Part shown: in pieces, positions 15,871 through 25,246 of the stretch
How the letters are laid out: every line of letters begins with the position of its first letter
Numbering within the stretch: position 1 is the first letter of the stretch
Translations under genes and position numbers: made by a program
DNA from: Lentimicrobiaceae bacterium
GTDB taxonomy: Bacteria > Bacteroidota > Bacteroidia > Bacteroidales > UBA4417
Assembly: GCA_028697555.1 (NCBI GenBank)
Contig: JAQVEX010000012.1
Location: 1 to 48,429, forward strand
Length of the DNA stretch: 48,429 bases
Direction: 5' to 3'
The notes under the pieces: model-generated
Database searches by the model: none
What the model was told of the DNA's origin: nothing
Seen by the model: only the letters and a program-made list of their open reading frames with translations

Positions 15871-17829
15871 ATGAGTTATATACAATTTGATAAAAGTCAG
15901 TTAGTGAACCTTGAGTATTCGTTAACTAGAGAGTTGGTGCGCTCAAATAGGGCAGGCTCGTACGCAAGCACTACCATAGTTGGTTGCAACACTCGTAAAT
16001 ATCACGGTTTATTAATAACCCCACAACCACAGTTGGATGGAGGAATGCACGTTTTACTTTCATCATTAGATGAGACTGTAATTCAGCATGAGAAAGAATT
16101 TAATTTAGGAATACACCTTTACAAAGGTGGAAAAGCAAATCCGGGAGGGCATAAATACATTGTCGATTATAATTTAGACCCAACACCTATCATTACATAT
16201 AAAGTAGGCGGAGTTAAATTGACGAAGGAATTGATTTTTGTTAGCAATTCCGATACAATTATTTTTAAGTACAAACTACTTGAAGCAAACTCACCAACTA
16301 TGTTGCGTTTCAGACCTTTTTTAGCGTTCAGAAATGCCAACTCTTTAAGTAAATCAAATCCCGATGTTGATTACAGGTACGAACAAGTTGCCAATGGTAT
16401 CAGGTTACGAATGTACATGGGATATCCGCATATTTACATGCAGTTTTCTAAAGAAAATGAATTTGTACCCAACCCTAATTGGTACTACGATTTTGAATAT
16501 TTTCAAGAACAACGCATGGGTTTTGATTATTTGGAAGATTTGTATACTCCGGGCTATTTTGATATGCCGATAAAAAAAGGCGAGTCAATTTACTTTGCAG
16601 CCAGCTTGCAAAAAGAAAATCCAAAATTATTTTCCAAAATATTTGCCATTGAGATAAACAAGCGTGTTGTAAGAGATTCATTTGAAAACAACTTGCAAAA
16701 TGCAGCCAGACAGTTTATTATAAAAAGAGGCAACAAAACCGAGATAATCGCAGGTTTTCCATGGTTTGGACGTGTTGCACGCGACACTTTCATTTCACTG
16801 CCAGGACTAACATTGGTTCAAGGCGACTATAAAACATTCAGAGAAATAGTTGATTTTATTATCAGTGAAATGAGAGGTCCGTTTTTCCCCAACTTTGGCA
16901 CAGGCGATAAAATGCAATTCGATTCGGTTGACGGTTCGCTTTGGTTCTTTTGGGCTTTGCAACAATATATAATTTTTGGCGGTCAAGCCAAGACTATTTG
17001 GACTCGTTATTCGGATACTATGAAACTTATACTTAATTCTTTTAAAGAGGGAACTTGGTATAATATTCATGCTATGGAAAACGGATTGCTGTACGCAGGC
17101 GAGCACGGCAAAGCCATTACTTGGATGGATGCTGTTGTTGACGGAATACCTGTTACGCCACGAGTTGGTTTACCCGTGGAAGTCAACGCATTGTGGTACA
17201 ACGCAATTTGTTTCTTAGTTGAACTTGCCGAAAAAATGGGCGACAAAAAAACTGTTGAGCAATGGAAACCGATAGCTGATAAAATTCCCGAAGTATTTGT
17301 CGATGCTTTTTGGTACGAAGAAAAACAGTACTTGTACGATTATGTTCATGGCGACTTTGCGGATAAATCGGTCAGACCAAATCAACTGTTTGCAGTATCG
17401 TTACCGTATAGCCCGCTAAATGAGGATCAGCAGAAAACCGTTTTAGACACCATAAAATCGGAATTATTAACAACAAGAGGCATAAGGACATTAGCTCCGA
17501 AAAACAAAGATTATCACTCTGAGTATGTTGGTACACAAAGAGAGCGAGATTTAGCATATCATCAAGGTTCGGTATTCCCTTGGCTTTTTGGAAGTTTTGC
17601 AGATGCTTGGCTTAAATTGCACGGCAAAAGTGGTTTGGCTTTGATAAAGCGCCACTACGACTATTTTAAAGAAACGATTGATAATTACGGAGTTGGCACA
17701 ATTTGCGAATTGTACGACGGTGATCCACCCCACAGAGACGCCGGAGCTATTTCGCAAGCCTGGAGTGTAGCCGAATTGCTTCGTGTTAAAAAAATCATAG
17801 ATAAATTTGAAAATAAAGATAATAAATAA
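15871..17829 (+). CDS. Glycogen debranching enzyme (amylo-alpha-1,6-glucosidase, GH133 type)
   Basis: A 652-residue protein with the two-part layout of archaeal/bacterial debranching enzymes. The N-terminal domain includes LTRELVRSNRAGSYAST and TRKYHGLLI. The C-terminal (alpha/alpha)6 catalytic domain includes AGFPWFGRVARDTFISLPGL, FPNFGTGDKMQFDSVDGSLW, LPVEVNALWYNA and GTICELYDGDPPHRDAGAISQAWS (each block is a separate conserved region). It removes alpha-1,6 branches from glycogen in the cytoplasm. It is followed after 3 nt by a glycosyltransferase and then a GH57 enzyme, the glycogen-metabolism trio of many Bacteroidales. Confidence 0.92.
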   Translation: MSYIQFDKSQLVNLEYSLTRELVRSNRAGSYASTTIVGCNTRKYHGLLITPQPQLDGGMHVLLSSLDETVIQHEKEFNLGIHLYKGGKANPGGHKYIVDYNLDPTPIITYKVGGVKLTKELIFVSNSDTIIFKYKLLEANSPTMLRFRPFLAFRNANSLSKSNPDVDYRYEQVANGIRLRMYMGYPHIYMQFSKENEFVPNPNWYYDFEYFQEQRMGFDYLEDLYTPGYFDMPIKKGESIYFAASLQKENPKLFSKIFAIEINKRVVRDSFENNLQNAARQFIIKRGNKTEIIAGFPWFGRVARDTFISLPGLTLVQGDYKTFREIVDFIISEMRGPFFPNFGTGDKMQFDSVDGSLWFFWALQQYIIFGGQAKTIWTRYSDTMKLILNSFKEGTWYNIHAMENGLLYAGEHGKAITWMDAVVDGIPVTPRVGLPVEVNALWYNAICFLVELAEKMGDKKTVEQWKPIADKIPEVFVDAFWYEEKQYLYDYVHGDFADKSVRPNQLFAVSLPYSPLNEDQQKTVLDTIKSELLTTRGIRTLAPKNKDYHSEYVGTQRERDLAYHQGSVFPWLFGSFADAWLKLHGKSGLALIKRHYDYFKETIDNYGVGTICELYDGDPPHRDAGAISQAWSVAELLRVKKIIDKFENKDNK

Positions 17830-17832
17830 ATT

Positions 17833-19113
17833 ATGAAGATATTAATGTTTGGTTGGGAATTTCCGCCCCATATAACAGGAGGTTTGGGTACAGCTTGTTT
17901 CGGATTAACAAAAGGTCTTTTAAAACATGATGTTGAAGTCTTATTTGTTGTTCCAAAAGCCTACGGAGACGAAGACCAAGAAGCAATAAAACTTATTAAT
18001 GCAAGCGATGTAAGTTTGATGACCAACGACGCATTGTTTTCGGAATATAACGAAAAGTTTAGCTACATGGAGGTTAGTTCCGGATTGTTGCCTTATATAG
18101 GTGAAGCGGAATTTAATAGTTACCGTGAAAAAGAAATAAAAGGCGTTGCTCAAATTGGAGAAAATCGTATTTATTCGGAAAGATATGAGTTTTCCGGAAA
18201 ATATGGCAGCAACCTGATGGAAGAAGTTGCCAGATATGCTCTTATTGGAGCTACAATTGCATCACAATACGATTTCGATATCATTCACGCACACGATTGG
18301 CTTACGTACTCTGCAGGTGTTTTAGCAAAAAAAGTATCGGGAAAGCCTTTGGTTGTTCACATGCACGCAACCGAATTTGACCGTACCGGCGAAAATTACA
18401 ATACCAATGTTTATGAAATAGAACAAAAAGGTATGCAAGCCGCCGATAGAGTCATTGCAGTTAGTAATTTAACCCGAAACACTGTAATAAACAAATACGG
18501 TATCAATCACGAAAAAGTTATTACCGTACATAATGCAGTTGAGCCTAGCACCAAAGATTATGTAGGAGTTGATAAACACGTTAAAGAAAAAGTTGTAACG
18601 TTCTTAGGTCGTATTACTTATCAGAAAGGACCTGAATACTTTATTGAGGCTGCCAGAAAGATATTGCAAAAAGATGATAATGTGCGTTTTGTTATGGCAG
18701 GTTCGGGCGACTTGATGGAAAAAATGATACGACGTGTTGCCGAACTGCGAATGGGTTCAAAATTCCATTTCACAGGATTTTTAAGAGGCGATAATGTAGA
18801 TAAAATGTTCGGAATGAGCGACGTATACGTTATGCCTTCAGTTTCCGAACCATTCGGAATTTCTCCACTTGAAGCAATGAGGTCAAACGTTCCTGTTGTT
18901 ATTTCTAAACAATCTGGAGTTGCCGAAGTTTTAAACCATGTTTTAAAAGTCGATTTTTGGGATATTGATGCTATGGCTGATGCAATATACGGATTGCTCC
19001 ATTACAAAGGAATTAATAAAATGTGTTCAGAAAATGGAGCTGTAGAAGTTGATAACCTTAAATGGGAAGAAGCAGCAAAGAAAGTCAGAAATATATACGA
19101 TACGCTTATTTAA
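17833..19113 (+). CDS. Glycosyltransferase, glycogen/starch synthase-like
   Basis: A 426-residue GT-B enzyme. The N-terminus reads MKILMFGWEFPPHITGGLG, the usual start of this Bacteroidetes synthase-like group, with the GGLG loop known to bind the nucleotide-sugar diphosphate. HAHDWLTY and HMHATEFDR follow in the middle. The C-terminal half shows FLGRITYQKGPEYFIEAA, MAGSGD and PSVSEPFGISPLEAM, in which the E(x7)E motif carries the conserved glutamates. Genomic position between a debranching enzyme and a GH57 amylase supports a part in glycogen synthesis. Family GT4 or GT5 cannot be settled by eye. Confidence 0.88.
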   Translation: MKILMFGWEFPPHITGGLGTACFGLTKGLLKHDVEVLFVVPKAYGDEDQEAIKLINASDVSLMTNDALFSEYNEKFSYMEVSSGLLPYIGEAEFNSYREKEIKGVAQIGENRIYSERYEFSGKYGSNLMEEVARYALIGATIASQYDFDIIHAHDWLTYSAGVLAKKVSGKPLVVHMHATEFDRTGENYNTNVYEIEQKGMQAADRVIAVSNLTRNTVINKYGINHEKVITVHNAVEPSTKDYVGVDKHVKEKVVTFLGRITYQKGPEYFIEAARKILQKDDNVRFVMAGSGDLMEKMIRRVAELRMGSKFHFTGFLRGDNVDKMFGMSDVYVMPSVSEPFGISPLEAMRSNVPVVISKQSGVAEVLNHVLKVDFWDIDAMADAIYGLLHYKGINKMCSENGAVEVDNLKWEEAAKKVRNIYDTLI

Positions 19114-19151
19114 TTAATACGATTACATTAAACTGAAAAAATTACAGACAT

Positions 19152-20561
19152 ATGAAATACATCACTTTATATTTTCAAGTACACCAACCATCACGTCTGC
19201 GTACATATCGCTTTTTCGATATGGGAGCCGATCATTACTACTACGACGATTATCAAAATAAACGAACCACAGAAAGAATTGCACAAAACTGTTATCTGCC
19301 AACCAATGAAATTTTGTTGGAGCTGATAAAAAAGTACGGTTCTGCATTCAAAGTCTGTTTTAGCATAAGCGGAACGGCAATAGAGCAGTTTCAAAAATAT
19401 GCTCCTGAAGTTATTAAGAGCTTTCAAAAGCTTGCAAAAACCGGTAATGTCGAATTTTTGGGCGAAACCTATTCACACTCATTAGCTTCGCTCAAATATC
19501 CCAACGAGTTCAGACGTCAGGTTAAACAGCATTATGAGTTAATGAAATCGTTATTTAATTACTCACCAACTGCTTTCAGAAACACCGAACTTATTTTCTC
19601 TGACCAAATAGTTGAGCAAGTGTGGGATATGGGATTTAGAACAATCCTTACCGAAGGAGCCAAACAAACTCTTGGTTGGAAGAGCCCTAATTTCTTGTAC
19701 TGTAGTGCTAATAACGAAAAGATGAAAATTTTGCTTCGCAACTACCAGCTTAGCGATGATATTTCATTCAGATTTTCGCAACAAGATTGGAGCGAATGGC
19801 CCCTTACAGCCGAAAAATACCTACAATGGCTGAACGAAATAGAACCAAAGCAAGAATTGGTAAATATTTTCTTAGATTACGAAACCTTTGGCGAGCATCA
19901 AAAAGCCGAAACAGGTATTTTTGAGTTTTTAAAAGCATTTCCGCAACAAGCTATAGCAAGCGGTAAGTGGAGTTTTAAAACACCGAGCGAAGTAGCTGTT
20001 GAGCTAAGTCCTGTTGCATCTGTAAGTGTTGATTATCCTATCTCGTGGGCTGACGAAGAAAAAGACCTTACTGCATGGCTTGGTAACGATATGCAAAAAG
20101 ATGCTTTTGAAAGTTTGTACAGCGTAGCCGAAGTTATGGAATACTGCGATGATGCCGAACTTGTAAACGATTGGAACAATCTTCAGATAAGCGACCATTT
20201 TTATTACATGTGTACAAAATGGTTTAGCGACGGAATGGTACATCACTATTTTAGCCCTTTCGATTCGCCATACAACGCTAGCATCAACTATATGAACATA
20301 ATCTCCGATTTTATAATTAGAGTTAAAGAATATCAGAAAAATAATCCAAAAGGTAAGGCTAAAATTAAAGCTGATACGCCAATAGTTCCGGCTTCGGCAT
20401 ATAGTAAGAAGCCTAAGATTAATAAAGATGCCATAAAAGCGACTAGTAAAACAACTGCTGTAAAATCAGAGAAAAAAACTACTACTACAACTGCTAGCAA
20501 AACAAAATCTGCTACAACTAAAAAAGCATCAACTACAAAAAAAGCTAAGCCAAAAAAATAA
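19152..20561 (+). CDS. GH57 family alpha-amylase/4-alpha-glucanotransferase with basic tail
   Basis: A 469-residue GH57 protein. Motif 1 is YFQVHQPSR (7-15). The nucleophile motif FRNTELI gives E146. The acid/base motif FLDYETFGEHQ gives D242. The catalytic part ends near residue 395. Residues about 398-469 form a low-complexity tail of K, T, A and S with runs such as KKTTTTTASKTKSATTKKAS, unlike the rest of the protein and resembling histone H1-like tails. The enzyme should act on alpha-1,4 glucans in the cytoplasm, since no signal peptide is present. It closes the three-gene glycogen unit, 38 nt after the glycosyltransferase. Confidence 0.9.
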   Translation: MKYITLYFQVHQPSRLRTYRFFDMGADHYYYDDYQNKRTTERIAQNCYLPTNEILLELIKKYGSAFKVCFSISGTAIEQFQKYAPEVIKSFQKLAKTGNVEFLGETYSHSLASLKYPNEFRRQVKQHYELMKSLFNYSPTAFRNTELIFSDQIVEQVWDMGFRTILTEGAKQTLGWKSPNFLYCSANNEKMKILLRNYQLSDDISFRFSQQDWSEWPLTAEKYLQWLNEIEPKQELVNIFLDYETFGEHQKAETGIFEFLKAFPQQAIASGKWSFKTPSEVAVELSPVASVSVDYPISWADEEKDLTAWLGNDMQKDAFESLYSVAEVMEYCDDAELVNDWNNLQISDHFYYMCTKWFSDGMVHHYFSPFDSPYNASINYMNIISDFIIRVKEYQKNNPKGKAKIKADTPIVPASAYSKKPKINKDAIKATSKTTAVKSEKKTTTTTASKTKSATTKKASTTKKAKPKK

Positions 20562-20614
20562 AATATTTTATAGGAAATTTTTATTCAGATTTACACTTCA
20601 AAGCCATACTTTTT

Positions 20615-20622
20615 TAATTTTG
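20615..20622 (+). promoter_or_regulatory. -7 box upstream of arcC
   Basis: TAATTTTG fits TAnnTTTG, 45 nt before the carbamate kinase ATG. No clear upstream element is seen. It suggests that arcC starts separately from the glycogen unit. Confidence 0.45.
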
Positions 20623-20667
20623 CAAGCTAATAATTAAAAAAAATCTGAATCTAATTTAATAAATATA

Positions 20668-21612
20668 ATGGGTAAAATTGCTGTTGTAGCTTTTGGTGGC
20701 AATGCCTTGTTAAGAGGCGACCAAAAAGGAACTATCAATGAACAAAGGGCTAATGCCAAAGAAACATGCGAAAAGTTATTGCTTTTGATAAAAAGAGGGT
20801 ACAATGTTGTACTAACTCACGGCAATGGACCGCAAGTGGGAAATATTTTATTGGCAAACTCAGCAGGTAATAAAGTTTACGGCTTGCCCGATATGCCAAT
20901 GGATGTTTGTGGAGCATATTCGCAAGGTTTTATTGGATACGTTTTAGAGCAGCAACTCAGAAATACCTTAGCTGAAAACAATATCAATAAAAATGTTGTT
21001 ACAATAGTAACTCAGGTTGTTGTTGATAAAGACGACGAGGCTTTCAAAAAACCTACAAAACCTGTGGGACCTTTTTACGACGAACAATCGTACAAAAAAA
21101 TGCTTGAAGAGCAGGGTGGAACTTATGCTATGGATCCCAGAGGCAGAGGGTGGCGCAAAGTTGTAGCATCGCCAAAACCACTCATGATTGTTAATCAGGA
21201 AGTTATAAGACAATTAGCGCTCGAGGGTAATATTGTTATTGCTTCCGGTGGAGGAGGAATACCGGTTGTCAGCGAAAATGGTTTTTTCCGCGGAGTTGAA
21301 GCCGTTATAGATAAAGACTTAGCTTCGGCGGTATTGGCTAAAAATATCAATGCCGACCAATTTTGCATTCTTACAGATGTACCTAAGGTTTGTTTACATT
21401 TTAACACTCCCGAACAAATAACTTTAAACAATTTGACTACTCAGGAAGCCAAACAATACTTGAACGAAGGTCATTTTGCCGAAGGAAGTATGGCTCCAAA
21501 AGTAAGAGCTGCAATTATTTTTGCCGAAAATACAGGAAAAGAAGCTATTATCACATCGCCCGAAACTGTCGGACTTGAAAATAGCGGAACAATAATATCT
21601 AATAGTAAATAA
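20668..21612 (+). CDS. arcC: Carbamate kinase
   Basis: A 314-residue amino-acid-kinase-fold enzyme of the expected length. Motifs are VVAFGGNALL (6-15), LTHGNGPQVGN (49-59), GGTYAMDPRGRGWRKVVASP, VIASGGGGIPV, VIDKDLASAVLA and LTDVPKV. It converts carbamoyl phosphate and ADP to ATP, CO2 and ammonia, the energy-yielding last step of arginine/citrulline or purine-derived carbamoyl phosphate catabolism. No arginine deiminase or ornithine carbamoyltransferase is in the window, but a CtlX-type citrulline hydrolase gene follows after 63 nt. Confidence 0.95.
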   Translation: MGKIAVVAFGGNALLRGDQKGTINEQRANAKETCEKLLLLIKRGYNVVLTHGNGPQVGNILLANSAGNKVYGLPDMPMDVCGAYSQGFIGYVLEQQLRNTLAENNINKNVVTIVTQVVVDKDDEAFKKPTKPVGPFYDEQSYKKMLEEQGGTYAMDPRGRGWRKVVASPKPLMIVNQEVIRQLALEGNIVIASGGGGIPVVSENGFFRGVEAVIDKDLASAVLAKNINADQFCILTDVPKVCLHFNTPEQITLNNLTTQEAKQYLNEGHFAEGSMAPKVRAAIIFAENTGKEAIITSPETVGLENSGTIISNSK

Positions 21613-21675
21613 TTTTTACTGTTATTAATTTGATATACAGAAACAAAATAAAACAAATAATTAATACCTAACACA

Positions 21676-22578
21676 ATGCAAACAACATCTAAAATACTTA
21701 TGGTTCGTCCGCTACAATTCGCATATAACGAAGAAACAGCCCAAAACAATCATTTTCAAAAAAAATCGGATCCCGTTTCCGTAGGAGAAAAAGCTAAAAA
21801 AGAATTCGACGACTTTGTTAGTCTTCTTAGAGAAAACGATGTTGAAGTTATTGTTGTGCAAGACACTATAGAACCTTGGACACCCGATTCGGTTTTTCCT
21901 AACAACTGGTTTTCGTCGCATGCAACGGGAGAATTAGTTTTATATCCTATGTTTGCCAAAAATCGCCGAAAGGAACGTAAGCCCGAAATTATGAATCTTC
22001 TTATCGAAAAACTTAAACATCAAAAAATTGTAGACTTAACGGAATGGGAACAAAAAAATGAATTTTTAGAAGGTACCGGTAGTATGATTTTCGACCGTGA
22101 TAATCGCATTGCTTATGCTTGCCGTTCGCCCAGAACTTCCGAAAAGGTACTAAGCGATTTCTGCTCACGCATGAATTTCGATTCGGTTGTTTTCGATTCT
22201 ACAGACCCAAACGGAAATTTGATATATCATACCAACGTTATGATGGAAGTTGGAACTCATATAGCCATTATTTGCTTGGAATCGATTAAAAATGAGAAAG
22301 AAAGGGAAAATGTAGTTTCCAGATTAAAATCGACAGGAAAAGCTATAATAGATATTACATTTGAGCAAGTAACGCATTTTGCCGGAAATATGCTCGAAAT
22401 AAAAGACAAAAACGGCAATCCTATTATGATCATGTCTGCTTCGGCTCGCCGTGCACTTACACCCGAACAAGAAGAAATTATATCCAAATATAATAAAATT
22501 ATTTCGCCCGAACTTAAAACAATAGAAACCAACGGTGGTGGTTCAGCCAGATGCATGATTGCTGAAATATTTCACTAA
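21676..22578 (+). CDS. ctlX: CtlX-type citrulline hydrolase (amidinotransferase/ADI superfamily)
   Basis: A 300-residue guanidino-group-modifying enzyme of the arginine deiminase fold. Expected catalytic residues can be seen: PDSVFPNNWFS with D71, FLEGTGSM with E132, IYHTNVMM with H185, and GGGSARCM with C293 near the C-terminus. The block MVRPLQFAYNEETAQNN matches the CtlX group. CtlX proteins hydrolyse citrulline, yielding ornithine, ammonia and CO2, which differs from the deiminase. The pairing with carbamate kinase suggests citrulline/arginine catabolism. A dimethylarginine- or arginine-directed activity is the main alternative. Confidence 0.8.
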   Translation: MQTTSKILMVRPLQFAYNEETAQNNHFQKKSDPVSVGEKAKKEFDDFVSLLRENDVEVIVVQDTIEPWTPDSVFPNNWFSSHATGELVLYPMFAKNRRKERKPEIMNLLIEKLKHQKIVDLTEWEQKNEFLEGTGSMIFDRDNRIAYACRSPRTSEKVLSDFCSRMNFDSVVFDSTDPNGNLIYHTNVMMEVGTHIAIICLESIKNEKERENVVSRLKSTGKAIIDITFEQVTHFAGNMLEIKDKNGNPIMIMSASARRALTPEQEEIISKYNKIISPELKTIETNGGGSARCMIAEIFH

Positions 22579-22634
22579 ATAATGCTTGTTTTATTGTTTG
22601 GTTTTATTGTTTCTCAAAACATTATCAATTTTAT

Positions 22635-22665
22635 TTTGATTTAAAACAGATTTATAATAGTTTTG
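22635..22665 (+). promoter_or_regulatory. Consensus Bacteroidetes promoter of the 22691 unit
   Basis: TTTG (22635-22638), exactly 19 nt, then TAGTTTTG (22658-22665). It lies 25 nt before the ATG of the Tyr-rich protein, giving a leader of about 20 nt. It should drive the Tyr-rich protein, prmC and the MFS gene to the terminator at 26840. Confidence 0.65.
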
Positions 22666-22690
22666 CTGTTTATTAAATAGGATAAACAAT

Positions 22691-24346
22691 ATGTTGAGAT
22701 TAATTTCATCAATAACCTTAGTTGTTTTGCTTTGTTTTTACGCCGATTATGCGTATTCACAATCTAAGCAAGCACCTATCCGCTACGAGTTGCCCATAGG
22801 GTCGGGTTATGCCACTGTCAACAAAGTTGATATGGGCGAAAAAGGTTTATGCTTAATTTATCCCACAACCGAAATTACAGCTAAAGACAGCACCGTTTGG
22901 GCTATAAACTACCGAAACAGCAATTTGGAAAACGTTTGGGTAATCAATATTACTTTTGCTAAAAACGTAAAATATATCTACGCCGAATACGACCAATTAG
23001 AGATTTATTTCTTGTTTCACGATGTAAAAGAAAGCGAAAGCGACAATCTACTCGTATACGCAGTAAATGCAGATTCACTCACAAGTAGAAGTCATACGAC
23101 CAAAATACCCGATAATTCACAAATTAATTCGGTACTTTATAATAACGGAATTTTTTGGTTAAGTTATTATAAACAAAAATACGGAACAGGCATAATAGGT
23201 GTTGGTGCTAACTCTAATTTTACTAAAAATATAATCTTCCAAAACCCTGTAAACACTATTGTTTTGGATATTTCTCCCAACTATAGTAAAAATGGCTTTT
23301 GGGTTGTACACAAGGAGAACGAAAAGAATAATCGCAATACTCTGTTCTGTTCGCAATATTCCAACTCGGGTACGCAAATATCAACACAAGAAATACGAAC
23401 AAGTCATAATTGGAAATATATTAATTCGGCTCAGTATGTTGCTACTTCTGAATACAGCGGACTTATAGCTGGTAGTTACGGGTACAACGACAAGGATAGT
23501 CGCAGACCGACCTACAACGACTACTATTACAGCTATTACAATCCTTTCTTTTATAGGTATAATCCGTACTATTATCGCAGCTATTACAACTACGATGCTA
23601 ACACTGATAATACGCCTGTTTCGGAAGGTTTTTTTGCCGTTAGCAGAAAAAACAGTAGATTTGATAGTATTAGGTATTATCCTTTCGGAAATTTCACCGA
23701 TTCGTATAAATATATCACCGATCAAGAAGCTATTGTAGCGAGTATCAAATCGGCAAAAACGGATAAACAAGATACTAAGAACAAAAAAAGTGCACCATCT
23801 TTGCAATTAAGATTGATAATGCACGACTTGTATTATGCCGATAATCAGCTTATTATTGTTGCCGAATCGTATTTGCCCGAATATAGAACACGAACAACTT
23901 CATCGTATGATTATTATGGCGGTCTTTATCCCAATACTTACTACGTATTCGACGGTTTTAGATATTCAAACGCATTTATTGCCGGATTTGACTCTGACGC
24001 CAATATGATTTGGAATAACGGAATTGAAATGAATGATATTTTGACGCCCTTACTGAATAAAAAACTCAATCTGCTGTTCAACGCCGACGAGATTGTACTT
24101 TTTTATAACGCTAATGCCAAAATCGCCTATAAATCGATAATTGGTAATGAGCAAGCCGAACCCATTTCTTACACTAAAATTCAAAGTAAATGGAACACCG
24201 ATAAACTCAACGAAGAATATAAAGGCAGTATTGAGTACTGGTACGATGACTACTTTATTATTTCAGGCTATCAAAAAATATACAATAGTTATCTGCACAA
24301 ATCGGATAGGCACGTGTTTTACTTGCAAAAAATGGCTTTCAGGTAA
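22691..24346 (+). CDS. Unrecognised exported Tyr-rich protein
   Basis: A 551-residue protein with a signal peptide (hydrophobic run to about residue 20, then YAYSQS) and no transmembrane segment after it, so probably periplasmic or outer-membrane associated. I do not recognise a family. Repeated strand-turn stretches (LIYPTTEITAKDSTVWAINY, GFWVVHKENEKNN) suggest a mostly beta protein, possibly propeller-like. Residues about 271-303 are extraordinarily Tyr-rich (YNDYYYSYYNPFFYRY is part of it), and a second Tyr cluster occurs near 400 (SYDYYGGLYPNTYY). It starts a three-gene unit and ends 10 nt before prmC. Confidence 0.7.
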   Translation: MLRLISSITLVVLLCFYADYAYSQSKQAPIRYELPIGSGYATVNKVDMGEKGLCLIYPTTEITAKDSTVWAINYRNSNLENVWVINITFAKNVKYIYAEYDQLEIYFLFHDVKESESDNLLVYAVNADSLTSRSHTTKIPDNSQINSVLYNNGIFWLSYYKQKYGTGIIGVGANSNFTKNIIFQNPVNTIVLDISPNYSKNGFWVVHKENEKNNRNTLFCSQYSNSGTQISTQEIRTSHNWKYINSAQYVATSEYSGLIAGSYGYNDKDSRRPTYNDYYYSYYNPFFYRYNPYYYRSYYNYDANTDNTPVSEGFFAVSRKNSRFDSIRYYPFGNFTDSYKYITDQEAIVASIKSAKTDKQDTKNKKSAPSLQLRLIMHDLYYADNQLIIVAESYLPEYRTRTTSSYDYYGGLYPNTYYVFDGFRYSNAFIAGFDSDANMIWNNGIEMNDILTPLLNKKLNLLFNADEIVLFYNANAKIAYKSIIGNEQAEPISYTKIQSKWNTDKLNEEYKGSIEYWYDDYFIISGYQKIYNSYLHKSDRHVFYLQKMAFR

Positions 24347-24356
24347 ATTTTAATTA

Positions 24357-25229
24357 ATGACGATAAAAGAAGCATATCAGACCTGTGTCAGCCAATTGTC
24401 TAAGCTCTACGGCGAAACTGAAAGCTACAATGTTATCGATATCTTATTTGAATATATTTTCAATTTCAATAAAGCCGAAAGGATTATTAATAATAATACC
24501 GAGATTGACGATATTAATCAAAAAAAAATTTCCGAAGCAATGAATAAGTTGTTAGCGTATCAGCCAATTCAGTACGTAACAGGTCGTGCTTTCTTTTGGA
24601 AATATTATTTCTACGTTAATGAAAATGTGCTTATACCACGTCCCGAAACCGAAGAATTAGTGAAACATATTATCAATAATGTTAGAAACACAAAAAATCA
24701 TGAAGACAATTTGAAAATTTTAGATATTGGAACAGGTAGCGGATGTATTGCCATATCACTGAAAAAAGAATTGCCTAATAGCGAAGTTTATGCGATTGAT
24801 AGTAGTGAACATGCCATAAATGTAGCCAAACACAACGCAAATAAATTAGGTGTTGAAATTAACTTTTTTAATGCAGATATATTTTCCAACCATCGTTTGT
24901 TTGAAAATAATTCTTTCGATATTATTGTCAGCAACCCACCATATGTAACGGAAAGCGAAAAGCAACTTATGAACAAAAATGTGTTGCTTTACGAACCAAA
25001 AAATGCCATATTTGTCAGCAACGAGCAACCAATTATCTTTTATAAGAGAATTGCCGACTTGTCGAACAAACTTTTAAAACCCAACGGACACATTTGGTTG
25101 GAGATAAATCCACTGTATTCGGAAGAAACTGAAGAATATTTTAAGAAAAATGTTAATAACAATTTGAGTATTTATTTGGACTTTAACAAAAAAAAACGAA
25201 TTTTGCACGTAATAAACAAGAATAACTAA
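24357..25229 (+). CDS. prmC: Release factor glutamine N5-methyltransferase
   Basis: A 290-residue SAM methyltransferase of the HemK/PrmC family. An N-terminal helical domain contains YQPIQYVTGRAFFW. IPRPETEELV (93-102) precedes the SAM-binding loop ILDIGTGSGCIAISL (GTGSG at 125-129), and the catalytic NPPY lies at 193-196. It methylates the glutamine of the GGQ motif in release factors RF1 and RF2. It sits 10 nt after the Tyr-rich protein gene and 17 nt before the MFS gene. Confidence 0.95.
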   Translation: MTIKEAYQTCVSQLSKLYGETESYNVIDILFEYIFNFNKAERIINNNTEIDDINQKKISEAMNKLLAYQPIQYVTGRAFFWKYYFYVNENVLIPRPETEELVKHIINNVRNTKNHEDNLKILDIGTGSGCIAISLKKELPNSEVYAIDSSEHAINVAKHNANKLGVEINFFNADIFSNHRLFENNSFDIIVSNPPYVTESEKQLMNKNVLLYEPKNAIFVSNEQPIIFYKRIADLSNKLLKPNGHIWLEINPLYSEETEEYFKKNVNNNLSIYLDFNKKKRILHVINKNN

Positions 25230-25246
25230 TTAAAATCACAACAATT

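Noticed and set aside
21675-22578. Calling the gene arginine deiminase (arcA)
   Set aside because: It is about 300 residues, shorter than ArcA, and its N-terminal and C-terminal blocks fit the CtlX group.
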